DNA of 46,788 bases from positions 1 through 46,788 of IMG/VR virus record IMGVR_UViG_3300032213_002773; one strand, 5' to 3'. Numbering within the stretch: the first letter of the stretch is position 1; the number at the start of each line of letters is the position of its first letter. A program made the translations under genes and the position numbers. The stretch comes from a virus. The notes beneath the pieces are model-generated. The model was not told where the DNA came from, made no database searches, and saw only the letters and a program-made list of their open reading frames with translations. Positions 1 through 8,522 of the stretch are shown here, piece after piece.

Positions 1-2423
1 CAACAGCAGTAGGCGACGACGTACCAACAGGTAAACCTGTTGAAACAAATAAGCCGAGAGTTAAGAAAAATACACCTGTTAAAAAAGTAGAGGAACAGCA
101 ACAGCAAAAACCGTCAGCAGTAGCCGACGACACGCCACAAACGCAAACAGCAACAGGCGGTGCAGGTGGAGGCGAACCTCCGAACCCACCAAGACGTGGA
201 CGCAAAAAAGTAGAGGAACAGCAACAGCAAAACACGCCACAAACGCAAACAGCAACAGGCGGTGCAGGTGGAGGCGAACCTCCGAACCCACCAAGACGTG
301 GACGCAAAAAAGTAGATTTAAACGAAACCGTCACACAGTTTGTTAAAGACAACGGCAGACCGCCGACAATAAAAGAATTGACTAAGTTGGGCGTAGATAA
401 CAAAGTTGCTACAAAATGGTATCGAGATATGCAAAAAATTAACCAAAAACCAAAACCAACAGCAACAAGTAGCGCGACCAAACCGCCTACAACCGAAACG
501 CCTGTATCTACACCACAGTCTAGATTTGATGCAACTGTTGGAATAAAGCCAGAACAACCGCCTACTACTAGAAAACCGCAATATTGGAGTGCGGAAAAGC
601 CGACATTATTCCCTAATCCGTTTAATAAACCGCCTGTTACTTCTAAAAATGTTCCTCAGAAAACAGTCTACAAAGCACCAGCAGGAACAAGTCGAAGTAA
701 GTTTGCATACAAAACAGCAGATGAAGAAGCAAAATCAACTCTTGACTATATGAAAAAAGCAATAAATCCTAAAAATTGGAACGCAAAAACAGCGTTACAA
801 GTCGCAGGAATTGCAAGTCTACCAGCCGCTACATTATACGGTCAATCTGCTTTTGATAGTTTAGTCAAACAAGACGAAGAGCAAAAGCAAAGAAAAAACA
901 TCAATACAGAATCCCCTTATAAACCTTTTAACTTAAACGCTAAAAGAGAATATGAACAAAACATTTCAACACCAGCGTTCAACTTAGTTAAAGAAGGTTA
1001 CAGTCCTGCTCAAATTTATGAAATGGCAAAACGAGAAGGCTGGGATGATAACGATGCTGTTAGTCTTAAAAGAGCCGCAGAATACCATATCTCACAAAGT
1101 GAGCAAAAGCAAACAGACACAGACACTCTCCCATCAGACGTGCAAGCGGCGCAAGACGAGGTTAGAAACACTGTTGACGGCGGTGGTAACGGCGGTGGTG
1201 ACACAAGTACCGACGAAGACCAACAGTATATGAACGAAATAGCACCGTTTATCCAACAAGGCGGAACGTCGCAAGATGTATACGAAACAGTGCTTCAAAA
1301 CACAGGCGACCCACAAAAAGCAGCGAAAGCGGCGCAAGTCGCACAAAGTCTTGGTGGAGGTGATTATACCACAGGAGGCGCTTCAACAGCAGGTGACGGA
1401 GGCGATTCAACAGACTACGCTTCTGACGCTGACTTTAACGCTTACAACGAGTACAATCAGATGGTTAGCAAAATGGGAACTGATGTTATGACACCGAGTG
1501 AAAGCAAGATGATTGAAGACCAAGCCAGACGTACGGTTGATGAAGTAACCAAACAGGTTGAACGTGCAAGACGACAAATTTTGGGCGACCAAAATATGAA
1601 AGAGCAAGCGTTGCTTGATGATGCAAGAGTTTCAAAACAAGCGTTGGAAGATAAATACTTCCAACAATATATGCAGGCTCGTCAAAACATGGCAAATCGT
1701 GGTTTGTTGAACTCTGGTATGACACAAGACTCAATGGTTAGATTAGGTATGGCGAAGACACAAGAACTCGGCAACCTCGAAAAACAAAGACAACAAACTA
1801 TGAGAGAATACACAAACAACGCACAAAAAGCCATGAATCAACTACAAGACCAATACGGCGACAAAATGGACTTCAACGCAGTTCAGCAAAAAGTCAGAGA
1901 AAACTACTTGAAAGAGCGTGACAAGTCGTTTGACTCCAAACTCAAAGCACTTGACCGTTCGATTGATAATAATGCGGCGCAACAAAGAATCGACAACGCA
2001 CTTACATTGAAAAAAGCACAACTTCTGCAAAACGCACAAAAAGAAATTCGTAGAGCGTCCGAAGCGGCTCGTAGAATCGGTATTCAGGGTGAAAGACTTA
2101 AACTTGATTGGCAGAAACACACTCTAAACGGAAAACTTAAATACGCTAATCTTGTTTCCCTAAACGATTACAGAGCAAAATCGCTAGCAAACTTCCAAGA
2201 TAAAACGTACGCAACAGCCTTAACAAGTCAGTACAAACAACGTGCAATTAGACTTGGTAAACTAGAAACTCAGTTGTCAAAAGAGTCAGGCGAGGCTAAG
2301 ATAAACAGTATTAAAACGGAAATGGGCAACTTACAAACAGAAATGCTTGTGATAGACGCAGGTCTTGGGCAAATTACAGGTCTGACTGTACAAGACGCGG
2401 CTAACCAAGTTAAAAACAAATAA
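1..2423 (+). CDS. Giant internal virion protein, C-terminal part (5' end missing here)
   Basis: The frame is open from base 3 to the TAA at 2421-2423, so this is the last ~806 residues of a protein whose first 1070 codons are at 43579-46788. It starts with a Pro/Gln/Lys/Gly linker carrying a duplicated 34-residue unit. A helix-turn-helix-like stretch follows (FVKDNGRPPTIKEL, near base 340), then a Pro/Thr-rich disordered part, a short hydrophobic stretch near base 800-850, and a Gly/Asp/Thr-rich part near 1170-1430. From about base 1470 to 2300 it is almost purely helical, rich in Gln, Lys and Arg, and probably a long coiled coil. Place (after fibres, before another giant protein and holins) and size fit a DNA-ejection or internal virion protein; no enzymatic motif was seen. 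The function is inferred. A tape-measure role is less likely because no long-tail genes were found. Confidence 0.8.
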   Translation, partial: TAVGDDVPTGKPVETNKPRVKKNTPVKKVEEQQQQKPSAVADDTPQTQTATGGAGGGEPPNPPRRGRKKVEEQQQQNTPQTQTATGGAGGGEPPNPPRRGRKKVDLNETVTQFVKDNGRPPTIKELTKLGVDNKVATKWYRDMQKINQKPKPTATSSATKPPTTETPVSTPQSRFDATVGIKPEQPPTTRKPQYWSAEKPTLFPNPFNKPPVTSKNVPQKTVYKAPAGTSRSKFAYKTADEEAKSTLDYMKKAINPKNWNAKTALQVAGIASLPAATLYGQSAFDSLVKQDEEQKQRKNINTESPYKPFNLNAKREYEQNISTPAFNLVKEGYSPAQIYEMAKREGWDDNDAVSLKRAAEYHISQSEQKQTDTDTLPSDVQAAQDEVRNTVDGGGNGGGDTSTDEDQQYMNEIAPFIQQGGTSQDVYETVLQNTGDPQKAAKAAQVAQSLGGGDYTTGGASTAGDGGDSTDYASDADFNAYNEYNQMVSKMGTDVMTPSESKMIEDQARRTVDEVTKQVERARRQILGDQNMKEQALLDDARVSKQALEDKYFQQYMQARQNMANRGLLNSGMTQDSMVRLGMAKTQELGNLEKQRQQTMREYTNNAQKAMNQLQDQYGDKMDFNAVQQKVRENYLKERDKSFDSKLKALDRSIDNNAAQQRIDNALTLKKAQLLQNAQKEIRRASEAARRIGIQGERLKLDWQKHTLNGKLKYANLVSLNDYRAKSLANFQDKTYATALTSQYKQRAIRLGKLETQLSKESGEAKINSIKTEMGNLQTEMLVIDAGLGQITGLTVQDAANQVKNK
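131..315 (+). repeat. Tandem duplication with 102-bp period inside the giant virion gene
   Basis: Bases 131-213 and 233-315 are identical as far as I can compare by eye. A shorter matching stretch (GTAGAGGAACAGCAACAGC) occurs at about 86-107 and 208-227. The unit is 34 codons, so the frame is kept. It encodes a Thr/Gln, Gly-rich and then Pro/Arg-rich linker ending in RRGRKKV. Such a repeat can also confuse assembly so close to the window end. Confidence 0.85.
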
Positions 2424-2434
2424 GAGGTGATGAT

Positions 2435-5400
2435 ATGAGTCGATTAAACCAAACGGAAATTGTAAATAGAGCCAGCCGTACTTATAAAGCCAACCCGTCG
2501 GTTTACACAACCTCGTCTTCATCTACCCAAAATCAGAAAAAAGAACCGTGGTGGCAAAAGACGCTTAATTTTATCGCCAGACCACAGCGAGCCATAACAG
2601 GCGCGTTAGCAAATATCACTGACAAAAACCCAAACACTACCCTTTTAGGTGGTGTTTGGGGCGGTTTGTCAGGTCGTGAGCGCAAAGATTTCGACGAGTT
2701 TCTTAACAATGTTGATTGGAAGCAACGAGAAGCAGGACAGCCGTACAGTATTTTTGGGACAAAAGGCAGGCTTGACTTGTTTGACCTTGTTAATTTTGGC
2801 GGTAATGTTGCATTAGACCCTTTGACTTGGGCGACTCTTGGAGGTTCGTCTATCGTAAAGTCTGGCGCACGTGCAATGGCTGATGAAGCCGTAAAACAAG
2901 CCGCTAAAGAAGGTGTAAAACTATCAGGCACAAAGTGGTTAAAAGGCAGTGCTAACCGAATGGTAGGCGATGCGCCTGACTTAATTGAAGAAGCCATTAA
3001 AAACAGACTGAGAAGAGGCTCAGGTGCTAGACCGACAAAAGAAGTTTTAGACGATATTGCGCTACAAGCGTCAAAAAAAGCAGAACTTGCAAAAAATGAA
3101 ATTTATAATGCAGGTAAAGCGGCTCGTTTGCGTGACCAAAACGCTCTAATTAACTTTGACGTTCCGTTTACCAACATTAGCAAATCGTTCGGTAAAAAAC
3201 CAAGTTGGTTACAAAAAGTAGACAAAACAATTACTGAACCGCAAATTGCAGGAACAGCGAATATGTTTAGTAAAGTCGGTGGAGAAGCGGCTACACCAGA
3301 AGAAATTACTAAACTGTTACAAAACCGTTATGAAAAAAAAGACTTGTCGAACCTGACAATGCAAGAGTTGAACGACTTGCAACAGTTAGACAAGTTTGTA
3401 TACAAAACAGCAGACGACGCACCTTTTGGTGACGCAGTACCTTCGTCGTTCTCTGAACAAGCCATGAACCATTTAGGTAATTATAAGTTTCAACAAGGTT
3501 CAGGAGGTACGTCTAAGTTAGGTGACTTGTTTAGACCTCATAACCCGTTTAACGCACGAACAGTGTTTGCAAACTCTGACCCACTGCTTAACAGGTCAGC
3601 AAGCCAATATGCAGACACAAAGAATCAAATACTAGGTAGAACAAGACAGGTTGAAAAAGACTTAGAAGGTATTACAAAAGCGACACAAGGTTTATCAAAA
3701 GAAGAGTTATACGCTATCCCTTATGCAATAGAAAAAGCATTTCCAGACGTGTATAAAGACCTTGACACCTATTTAACTAAAACGGTTGGAACGACAAAAA
3801 ACAAAAAGACTATTGAAGATGTTGCTCAGTTTATAAGCGATAGACAGAAATACTACGGCGGTTTTGAGTTGTCGTCAGGTTTAAGACAGTCTGTAAGAGA
3901 GAATTACTTTCCTCATATTCAAAACTTTGACGAACTTGAAAAAGCAGGTTTGCAAGAAAGAATACAAAAGTATCTAAACGACCCGACAATCGGAAAGTTT
4001 CTACAGCAAAGCGCAAACAACCCGTACGCGCAATCTCGTAAGTCGTTTGACACGCTTGCAGAAGTTGACAACGAAGTTGCAAAGTTAAAAAATGATTTGT
4101 CGAGCGTTCCTCCTAACTCGCCAGAATACGCAGAATTGTCAGAAAAAGTACAAACACTTGAACTTTTGTTTAAGCGCGACCCAATTGAAGTGTTTGAAAA
4201 ACGTGCTAAAACCGCAGTACGTTCGTCTGCTATGAAAGCACTTTTAGACCAATACAAACTTGACGGTGTGATTTTAACACTACCAGACGCAAAAGACCTG
4301 ACAAAAGAAATGACAGAAAAAGGATATAAACTTCTTACAAACAGGGAAGCACAAGCAATCGGTGTAAAAGACATTATCAAAACAACTGACGACGTGGCTG
4401 AGGGTGCTGAGGAAGTTGTTAAAAAAGGTTCGTTAGAAAAGATTGCAATTCATCAAGATTTGTACGACTTGCTAAAAGAGTCCCCTAGATTTTCTCAACG
4501 TGAAGCGGTTAACCGAGCAGTCGAAATGACCAACGTAGTAACAAACATTTTTAAAACGCTTTACACGTCGCTTGTACCTAAGCATTACTTTAACAATCTA
4601 GTGGGTAACGTCTTTAATAACACAATGGCAGGTGTCGGTGCAAGTTCTTACTACCAAGCAGGAAAAATTATGCAAAAAATGCGTAGTGGTACACTTACTG
4701 CAAAAGAACAGAAACTTGTGGACTTTGCTCTTGATGAAGGTATTTTGAACCAAACGTCTTTTGCCGACCTTGTTCGACCAGAAATTTTAAGAAAAGGAAA
4801 TAGAAGGGTTGATGAAAAGTACGCTTCGTTCTATAATAAGATAGACACATTAAATCAAAAAATTGTAGACAACGCTGTTGCAAAGAAAATGCGTCAGTAC
4901 GTAGGCGACCCGTCAGATAACATTACTCGTCTGGCACACTATATTCACATATACAACTCAACAAGAAGCGTCAAACTTGCGTCTGAATCGGTTCGTAAGC
5001 ATTTGTTTAACTACAACGAAATTACAGGCGCGGATAGACTTGTAAAAGTAGTCCTCCCGTTCTGGAATTGGATGAAAAATAACATTCCTCTGCAAATTAC
5101 AAAGTTTGTTACAGAGCCTCGTATTGCGGCTCAGTGGCAGAGAATACAGGAAGAAAGTTTCGGACAAGACAACGTAGAAAACTACCCAGGTTATATTCAA
5201 GAAGGATTTATGAAAATGCCGTGGGGACAACAAACTTTCTACAATCCAAGAGTACCTGTGCAAGATTTGACGCAATTAGCAGACCCGTTAAAAACGCCTT
5301 TAAATGCTTTAACACCTGTGGCAAAAATGCCTCTTGAGTTTTTCTTTAACAGACAGATATTCTCTGAAAACCCAATCAGTTATGAGAAGATTAAAGATAA

Positions 5401-5587
5401 AGAAGTCGGTTATTGGGGTAATGAACAAGCCTCTGAACAAACCAACAAATACCTTCGTCAAAACCTCGGTATTCTTGGAGATTTGTGGGACGCTCAAAGA
5501 CAACTTGCAGGAGAAGAGAGATACGGCAAAGATTGGCTTAACTTGTTTACAGATACGATGTTCGGAAGCACAAATAAATTACGATAG
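2435..5587 (+). CDS. Second giant internal virion protein (probable ejection protein)
   Basis: 1050 residues, starting at ATG after a strong site (AGAGGTGATGAT), 11 bases after the preceding stop. Residues ~47-130 resemble residues ~245-340 of the other giant virion protein: an ARP..A.T motif, then a YS.F...G.LDL.D.VNF.GN pattern. The middle is helical and charged. Near residues 870-890 is PFWNWMKNNIP, a Pro-Phe-Trp/Trp-Lys-Asn motif that I associate with large phage virion proteins of Gram-positive phages. No signal peptide, protease or lytic motif was seen. Size and position between the other giant protein and the holins match the ejection-protein block of short-tailed phages. The role is inferred from context. 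Confidence 0.75.
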   Translation: MSRLNQTEIVNRASRTYKANPSVYTTSSSSTQNQKKEPWWQKTLNFIARPQRAITGALANITDKNPNTTLLGGVWGGLSGRERKDFDEFLNNVDWKQREAGQPYSIFGTKGRLDLFDLVNFGGNVALDPLTWATLGGSSIVKSGARAMADEAVKQAAKEGVKLSGTKWLKGSANRMVGDAPDLIEEAIKNRLRRGSGARPTKEVLDDIALQASKKAELAKNEIYNAGKAARLRDQNALINFDVPFTNISKSFGKKPSWLQKVDKTITEPQIAGTANMFSKVGGEAATPEEITKLLQNRYEKKDLSNLTMQELNDLQQLDKFVYKTADDAPFGDAVPSSFSEQAMNHLGNYKFQQGSGGTSKLGDLFRPHNPFNARTVFANSDPLLNRSASQYADTKNQILGRTRQVEKDLEGITKATQGLSKEELYAIPYAIEKAFPDVYKDLDTYLTKTVGTTKNKKTIEDVAQFISDRQKYYGGFELSSGLRQSVRENYFPHIQNFDELEKAGLQERIQKYLNDPTIGKFLQQSANNPYAQSRKSFDTLAEVDNEVAKLKNDLSSVPPNSPEYAELSEKVQTLELLFKRDPIEVFEKRAKTAVRSSAMKALLDQYKLDGVILTLPDAKDLTKEMTEKGYKLLTNREAQAIGVKDIIKTTDDVAEGAEEVVKKGSLEKIAIHQDLYDLLKESPRFSQREAVNRAVEMTNVVTNIFKTLYTSLVPKHYFNNLVGNVFNNTMAGVGASSYYQAGKIMQKMRSGTLTAKEQKLVDFALDEGILNQTSFADLVRPEILRKGNRRVDEKYASFYNKIDTLNQKIVDNAVAKKMRQYVGDPSDNITRLAHYIHIYNSTRSVKLASESVRKHLFNYNEITGADRLVKVVLPFWNWMKNNIPLQITKFVTEPRIAAQWQRIQEESFGQDNVENYPGYIQEGFMKMPWGQQTFYNPRVPVQDLTQLADPLKTPLNALTPVAKMPLEFFFNRQIFSENPISYEKIKDKEVGYWGNEQASEQTNKYLRQNLGILGDLWDAQRQLAGEERYGKDWLNLFTDTMFGSTNKLR

Positions 5588-5598
5588 GGGTGGTAAAA

Positions 5599-5781
5599 AT
5601 GGATTGGTTGCTTGATGTTGGAAAAGAATACGGCTTATTTGTTGCACTTGTCGCTTATGTTTTATGGGCAAACCAAAAACGAGAGGAAAGATACATTGAA
5701 ATTATTAACAACCTCTCGGAAGAAATTAAAGGCGATTTGGCTTTTATTAAAAACAAAATTGGTGGTGATAAAAGTGAATAA
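5599..5781 (+). CDS. UviB/BhlA-like holin
   Basis: 60 residues, one N-terminal membrane segment (about residues 8-24, GLFVALVAYVLWA) followed by a charged KREERY motif and an amphipathic helix. This is the layout of the BhlA/UviB holin family of Firmicutes and their phages. I chose the ATG at 5599 over an in-frame GTG at 5590, because AGGGGTGG at 5586-5593 is then well spaced. It opens the lysis group directly after the virion genes. It would make the membrane lesion that releases the endolysin, though the endolysin is encoded on the opposite strand at 6825-7433. Some BhlA-type proteins are bacteriocin-associated, but in this context a holin is likely. Confidence 0.8.
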   Translation: MDWLLDVGKEYGLFVALVAYVLWANQKREERYIEIINNLSEEIKGDLAFIKNKIGGDKSE

Positions 5782-5935
5782 GCAACTGATTATACCTATC
5801 GTAGCACTTGTCGTATTGGTGGCGAAACAAGGTTTTGGTTACGAAATGCCAGATGAAACAACAAATTTGATTACAGACGCAGTATTAGCAATCATCACAC
5901 TCGCAGGGATATTTATGCACCCAAAGGGGAAATAA
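5774..5935 (+). CDS. Small membrane protein, probable second holin or antiholin
   Basis: 53 residues from a GTG start at 5774, which overlaps the UviB-like gene by 8 bases; GGTGGTG lies just upstream. It has two hydrophobic segments, about residues 5-17 (LIIPIVALVVLVA) and 33-48 (ITDAVLAIITLAGIFM), and a short basic tail (HPKGK). The reading frame stays open further upstream, but that part overlaps the UviB-like gene and lacks a ribosome site. Two-segment small proteins of this kind next to a UviB-like protein are usually a holin/antiholin partner. The exact family was not recognised. Confidence 0.65.
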   Translation: MNKQLIIPIVALVVLVAKQGFGYEMPDETTNLITDAVLAIITLAGIFMHPKGK

Positions 5936-5936
5936 T

Positions 5937-6725
5937 ATGTTAAAGAGGTTAGAGCAAGACCTAAAACAACACTATGCTCACCATCGGTTTAACGCAGATA
6001 AGTTTTATCTTGTAGATTTTTCAGACATTCACATCGGGCATAAAGGCTTCGATTCAGAAGCCTTTTCCAAAGCCATTGAGTTAGTAAAACGTACGCCTAA
6101 TATGTATGTGTTTATTGGTGGTGATTCAATTAACCATGCGAACAAAGGCTCGAAGTCGTCACAGTTTGAAGAAAACATGACACCGAGAGAACAGATTAAA
6201 GCGTTAGTCAAGTACCTCGAACCGATTAAAGACCGTATATTAGGCAAAATTGACGGCAATCACGACGGTACACGCTCGCAAGAGTTTAATGACATATCAC
6301 CTATGGAATGGTTCTGTGATACGCTAAATATACGCTATTTTGGCGATTTAGCAATTATTCAGTTAGTTATTGGTCATAATTCATACACACACTACTTTCA
6401 TCACATATCAGGTTCGTCAGGTAAGAAGATGAACATGAACAAGTTGCAGGAAAAGGGCGAGGAATTTAGGTGTGACGTTATCTGGGGAGAACACACGCAC
6501 CGTAGACATTACGCTTCCGAGATTTATGTAGAGGTAAACCCGATACTCAAAAAGCCTGTGGTGCGAGAGCAGTTCTTTGTCAATGCAGGTACGTTCCTAA
6601 ATTGGTCGGGATATGCGAAAACAAAAGGCTACCGCATTAACAAACCGACCTGCAACATTGTAGAAATGTCAGGACTAAAAGGCAAGTGGCAAATCAAAGT
6701 ACATGAGTTAGAACATTTTATGTAA
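5937..6725 (+). CDS. Calcineurin-like metallophosphoesterase
   Basis: 262 residues starting one base after the preceding stop, with AAGGGGAAATAAT as ribosome site. The full two-metal phosphoesterase signature is present: DIH (D30, H32), GGD (D63), GNHD (N108, H109), H156 and GEHTH (H186, H188). The enzyme should hydrolyse phosphodiester or phosphomonoester bonds with two bound metals. The substrate is not evident: it may be DNA (Mre11/SbcD-type), a nucleotide or a cell-wall precursor. No partner ATPase of the SbcC/Rad50 type is nearby. It is the last gene of the plus-strand arm, downstream of two holin genes, an unusual place for a DNA-repair nuclease. Confidence 0.85.
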   Translation: MLKRLEQDLKQHYAHHRFNADKFYLVDFSDIHIGHKGFDSEAFSKAIELVKRTPNMYVFIGGDSINHANKGSKSSQFEENMTPREQIKALVKYLEPIKDRILGKIDGNHDGTRSQEFNDISPMEWFCDTLNIRYFGDLAIIQLVIGHNSYTHYFHHISGSSGKKMNMNKLQEKGEEFRCDVIWGEHTHRRHYASEIYVEVNPILKKPVVREQFFVNAGTFLNWSGYAKTKGYRINKPTCNIVEMSGLKGKWQIKVHELEHFM

Positions 6726-6730
6726 CAAAA

Positions 6731-6762
6731 AACACCCTGCAAACACAGGGTGTTCTTCTTTT
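6731..6762. terminator. Bidirectional rho-independent terminator
   Basis: A 9-bp perfect stem, AACACCCTG (6731-6739) and CAGGGTGTT (6746-6754), with a 6-base loop. On the plus strand CTTCTTTT follows; on the minus strand a run of six T follows. It lies where the plus-strand virion/lysis arm and the minus-strand replication arm converge, so it can end both. Confidence 0.85.
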
Positions 6763-6823
6763 AGCATTTGCAGTTTTGACGACCACAACTTTTGCAGACT
6801 TTACCTTTACCGCCTTTTTTCAT
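6761..6823 (-). CDS. 20-residue Cys-rich microprotein
   Basis: Very short frame MKKGGKGKVCKSCGRQNCKC ending in TAA. It has four cysteines (C10, C13, C18, C20) and six lysines, so a small metal-binding knuckle is possible. Its ribosome site GGAGGTGAG is the last codons plus stop of the endolysin gene (Gly-Gly-Glu-stop), placed 3 bases before the ATG's TAA-T junction. Translation would thus be coupled to the endolysin. Its stop lies on the edge of the terminator at 6731-6762. I consider it a real gene because of the ideal ribosome site and the ordered cysteines. Function unknown. Confidence 0.55.
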   Translation of the reverse strand: MKKGGKGKVCKSCGRQNCKC

Positions 6824-6824
6824 A

Positions 6825-7433
6825 TTACTCACCTCCTAACTTACGTACAATTTCGGCTAACCGATGTACTTCGTCTTTCATTTTTTCGTCTTTTCGTGCA
6901 ATACCTTCTGCGTACTTCTCTTGAAGTATTTTTATAATAGCCTTTGCATCTTCCTTAGACAACAACATACTCAACACCGCCTTCTTGTCGTATTCTTGCA
7001 GTTTAAACTGCTCAATCAATCGAATAAGTAACTTCGTGTACTCTGGGTCGGTTGCGTAACCTGCCAAACGAATTTCGTTACACGCTACTTTGTAGTCAGT
7101 TGTTGCAACAACTTTCTTGTATCTAGACTTCATCAGTAAGTCGTTGTGGTCTTTTACCGAACCTTCAAACGTAGGATACGCTCGGAAGTATGCGTCTACA
7201 TACGTTTCCTTTCCGTTATAAACCTCTCGTGTACGAAAAGACTTCTTATCACCTTTCCACGAACTAAACGCCTTGATACCGAACAAGTTATTTGTTTCCT
7301 TTGTTAGTCCTGACTGCCCCCAACCGCTTTCCAATATTGCCTGTGCAATCGTAAGTGACGGTAGCACTTTCGAGCGAGGGTAGTCGGTTAATGCGTACTT
7401 TGCAACCTCTTTGATAAAGTCAGTCTTTTTCAT
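6825..7433 (-). CDS. Endolysin: endo-beta-N-acetylglucosaminidase (GH73-like)
   Basis: 202 residues. Residues ~5-150 match the glucosaminidase domain of FlgJ and Gram-positive autolysins: QAILESGWG with the probable catalytic Glu at 35, then NNLFGIKA, FRAYPTFEGSVKDH and YATDPEYTKLL. It should cleave the glycan strand of peptidoglycan after holin action. The C-terminal ~50 residues are helical and charged (KYAEGIARKDEKMKDEVHRL) and may bind the wall or oligomerise; no SH3b, LysM or choline-binding repeat is seen. The start overlaps DUF3310 by 14 bases. It is the distal gene of the minus-strand arm, apart from the holins on the other strand. Confidence 0.88.
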   Translation of the reverse strand: MKKTDFIKEVAKYALTDYPRSKVLPSLTIAQAILESGWGQSGLTKETNNLFGIKAFSSWKGDKKSFRTREVYNGKETYVDAYFRAYPTFEGSVKDHNDLLMKSRYKKVVATTDYKVACNEIRLAGYATDPEYTKLLIRLIEQFKLQEYDKKAVLSMLLSKEDAKAIIKILQEKYAEGIARKDEKMKDEVHRLAEIVRKLGGE

Positions 7434-7641
7434 TCTCCTTCACCCCAATCAATTTACTTAGATACCATTGTGCTTTTTTCAAATCTTCCGTTCCGTTCTT
7501 GTGTGGGTATCGGGAAACGTATTTGAGTACGTTTCCCAACAGATAACCTTCAAACTGTTCCTGCGTCATTTTAGCCTGTAAATAGTCGATGGTTTCAATA
7601 CCGCCTTGCGTGTAGTGTGAAGGGTGGTTTACGTTATCCAT
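7420..7641 (-). CDS. DUF3310 family protein
   Basis: 73 residues with the hallmarks of DUF3310, a short phage family often annotated as nucleotide-kinase-like: NHPSHYTQGGIETIDYLQ at the N-terminus, GNVLKYVSRYPHKNG in the middle and DLKKAQWYL near the end. The biochemical role of this family is not settled. The gene overlaps ThyX by 8 bases and the endolysin by 14, so it is translated from the same message. It sits among nucleotide-metabolism genes. Confidence 0.85.
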   Translation of the reverse strand: MDNVNHPSHYTQGGIETIDYLQAKMTQEQFEGYLLGNVLKYVSRYPHKNGTEDLKKAQWYLSKLIGVKENEKD

Positions 7642-8329
7642 CTTTCAACAACTCCTTCAAACTGACAGGGAATTTGCTCTCTGCGAGGTATTTGACCGCT
7701 TTGGCATAGTCTTGTATCTCTTTCTGCGCATCATGCTCTAAACGCTGATTTAGGAAGTGTGCTACACCTGCAAGCGAAGCAGTCCAATACCATCTGACGT
7801 ACAGACCGTATGCAGGTAGGAATAATCGTGCTTGCTCGGCACAAATGCCGACTTCTAACGCTTTCTCGTACGCTTCTAACGACTTCTCAATCAGTTCTTT
7901 TAACGCACCTGTCGCTAACTTAGCACTCTTAGCGTCAGACAGCCATAAAGCGTGTCCAGAGCCTTGCTTGCTGTTCTCAGGTGCGGTTCGCCACTCGGTT
8001 ACGTCAGGAATGTAAAACTCTGGTTGTTCAGTTATATATCGACGTGACGACTCGTTCCATGCTTCCATTGTGTGGTCTGAACCAACCACATACTTCCACC
8101 ATTGTCTTGCGACCATAAGCGGTGCATACACTTCAAACTGTAACATCGCATGACGGAACGGGCTTGTATGACCTTCTCTTGCCAGAAATTTCAGTAATCT
8201 TTCGTCTTTGTCAGAAAATTCTGACGATTCCTTATCATACGACACGCGAGCCGCATTGACAGGCGTTAAATCTGAACCCATAACATCAACTAGCCGAACA
8301 TATCCTTCATTCAGGACTTTCTTCATCAT
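7634..8329 (-). CDS. thyX: Flavin-dependent thymidylate synthase, divergent signature
   Basis: 231 residues. ThyX methylates dUMP to dTMP using FAD, NADPH and methylenetetrahydrofolate. Typical elements: EGHTSPFRHAMLQFEV (residues 52-67), VARQWW (73-78), WNESSRRY (91-98) and the C-terminal half with LFLPAYGLYVRWYWTASLAGVAHFLNQR. The usual RHRxxS signature is replaced by KYVVGS (79-84), and about six residues are inserted before the conserved NE.S.RY. The start is one of two adjacent ATGs at 8329/8326. It overlaps the upstream gene by 23 bases. Together with the class II reductase it supplies dTTP without a host ThyA. Confidence 0.85.
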   Translation of the reverse strand: MMKKVLNEGYVRLVDVMGSDLTPVNAARVSYDKESSEFSDKDERLLKFLAREGHTSPFRHAMLQFEVYAPLMVARQWWKYVVGSDHTMEAWNESSRRYITEQPEFYIPDVTEWRTAPENSKQGSGHALWLSDAKSAKLATGALKELIEKSLEAYEKALEVGICAEQARLFLPAYGLYVRWYWTASLAGVAHFLNQRLEHDAQKEIQDYAKAVKYLAESKFPVSLKELLKDG

Positions 8330-8522
8330 CTAAAAACGCCCCATTCTCCCTCATATATTGGTCTATCAAATCTAGAATCAAGTTAAGATGGTCGTAACTC
8401 ACTGCATAACCCTTGTCAATAAGTGTTTTAAATAAATAGTCCGCAATGTCTTCCGCAGGTGTTGTGTATATTTCTAAAACCGTTATTTGGTCACACTCTT
8501 TACCGCAAATCGGACACTCCAT
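8307..8522 (-). CDS. Small zinc-finger protein
   Basis: 71 residues from the ATG at 8522, preceded by AAGAAAGGTG; an upstream in-frame start would lie deep in the RuvC-like gene. It begins MECPICGKEC, a CxxC knuckle plus a third cysteine, and continues as a helical acidic domain ending DDEESPE. It overlaps the RuvC-like gene by 23 bases upstream and ThyX by 23 bases downstream, so it belongs to the same operon. Function unknown. Confidence 0.65.
   Translation of the reverse strand: MECPICGKECDQITVLEIYTTPAEDIADYLFKTLIDKGYAVSYDHLNLILDLIDQYMRENGAFLDDEESPE

Noticed and set aside
5612-5773. Upstream extension of the second holin frame
   Set aside because: It overlaps the UviB-like gene in another frame and lacks a ribosome site; the GTG at 5774 has both spacing and a hydrophobic N-terminus.
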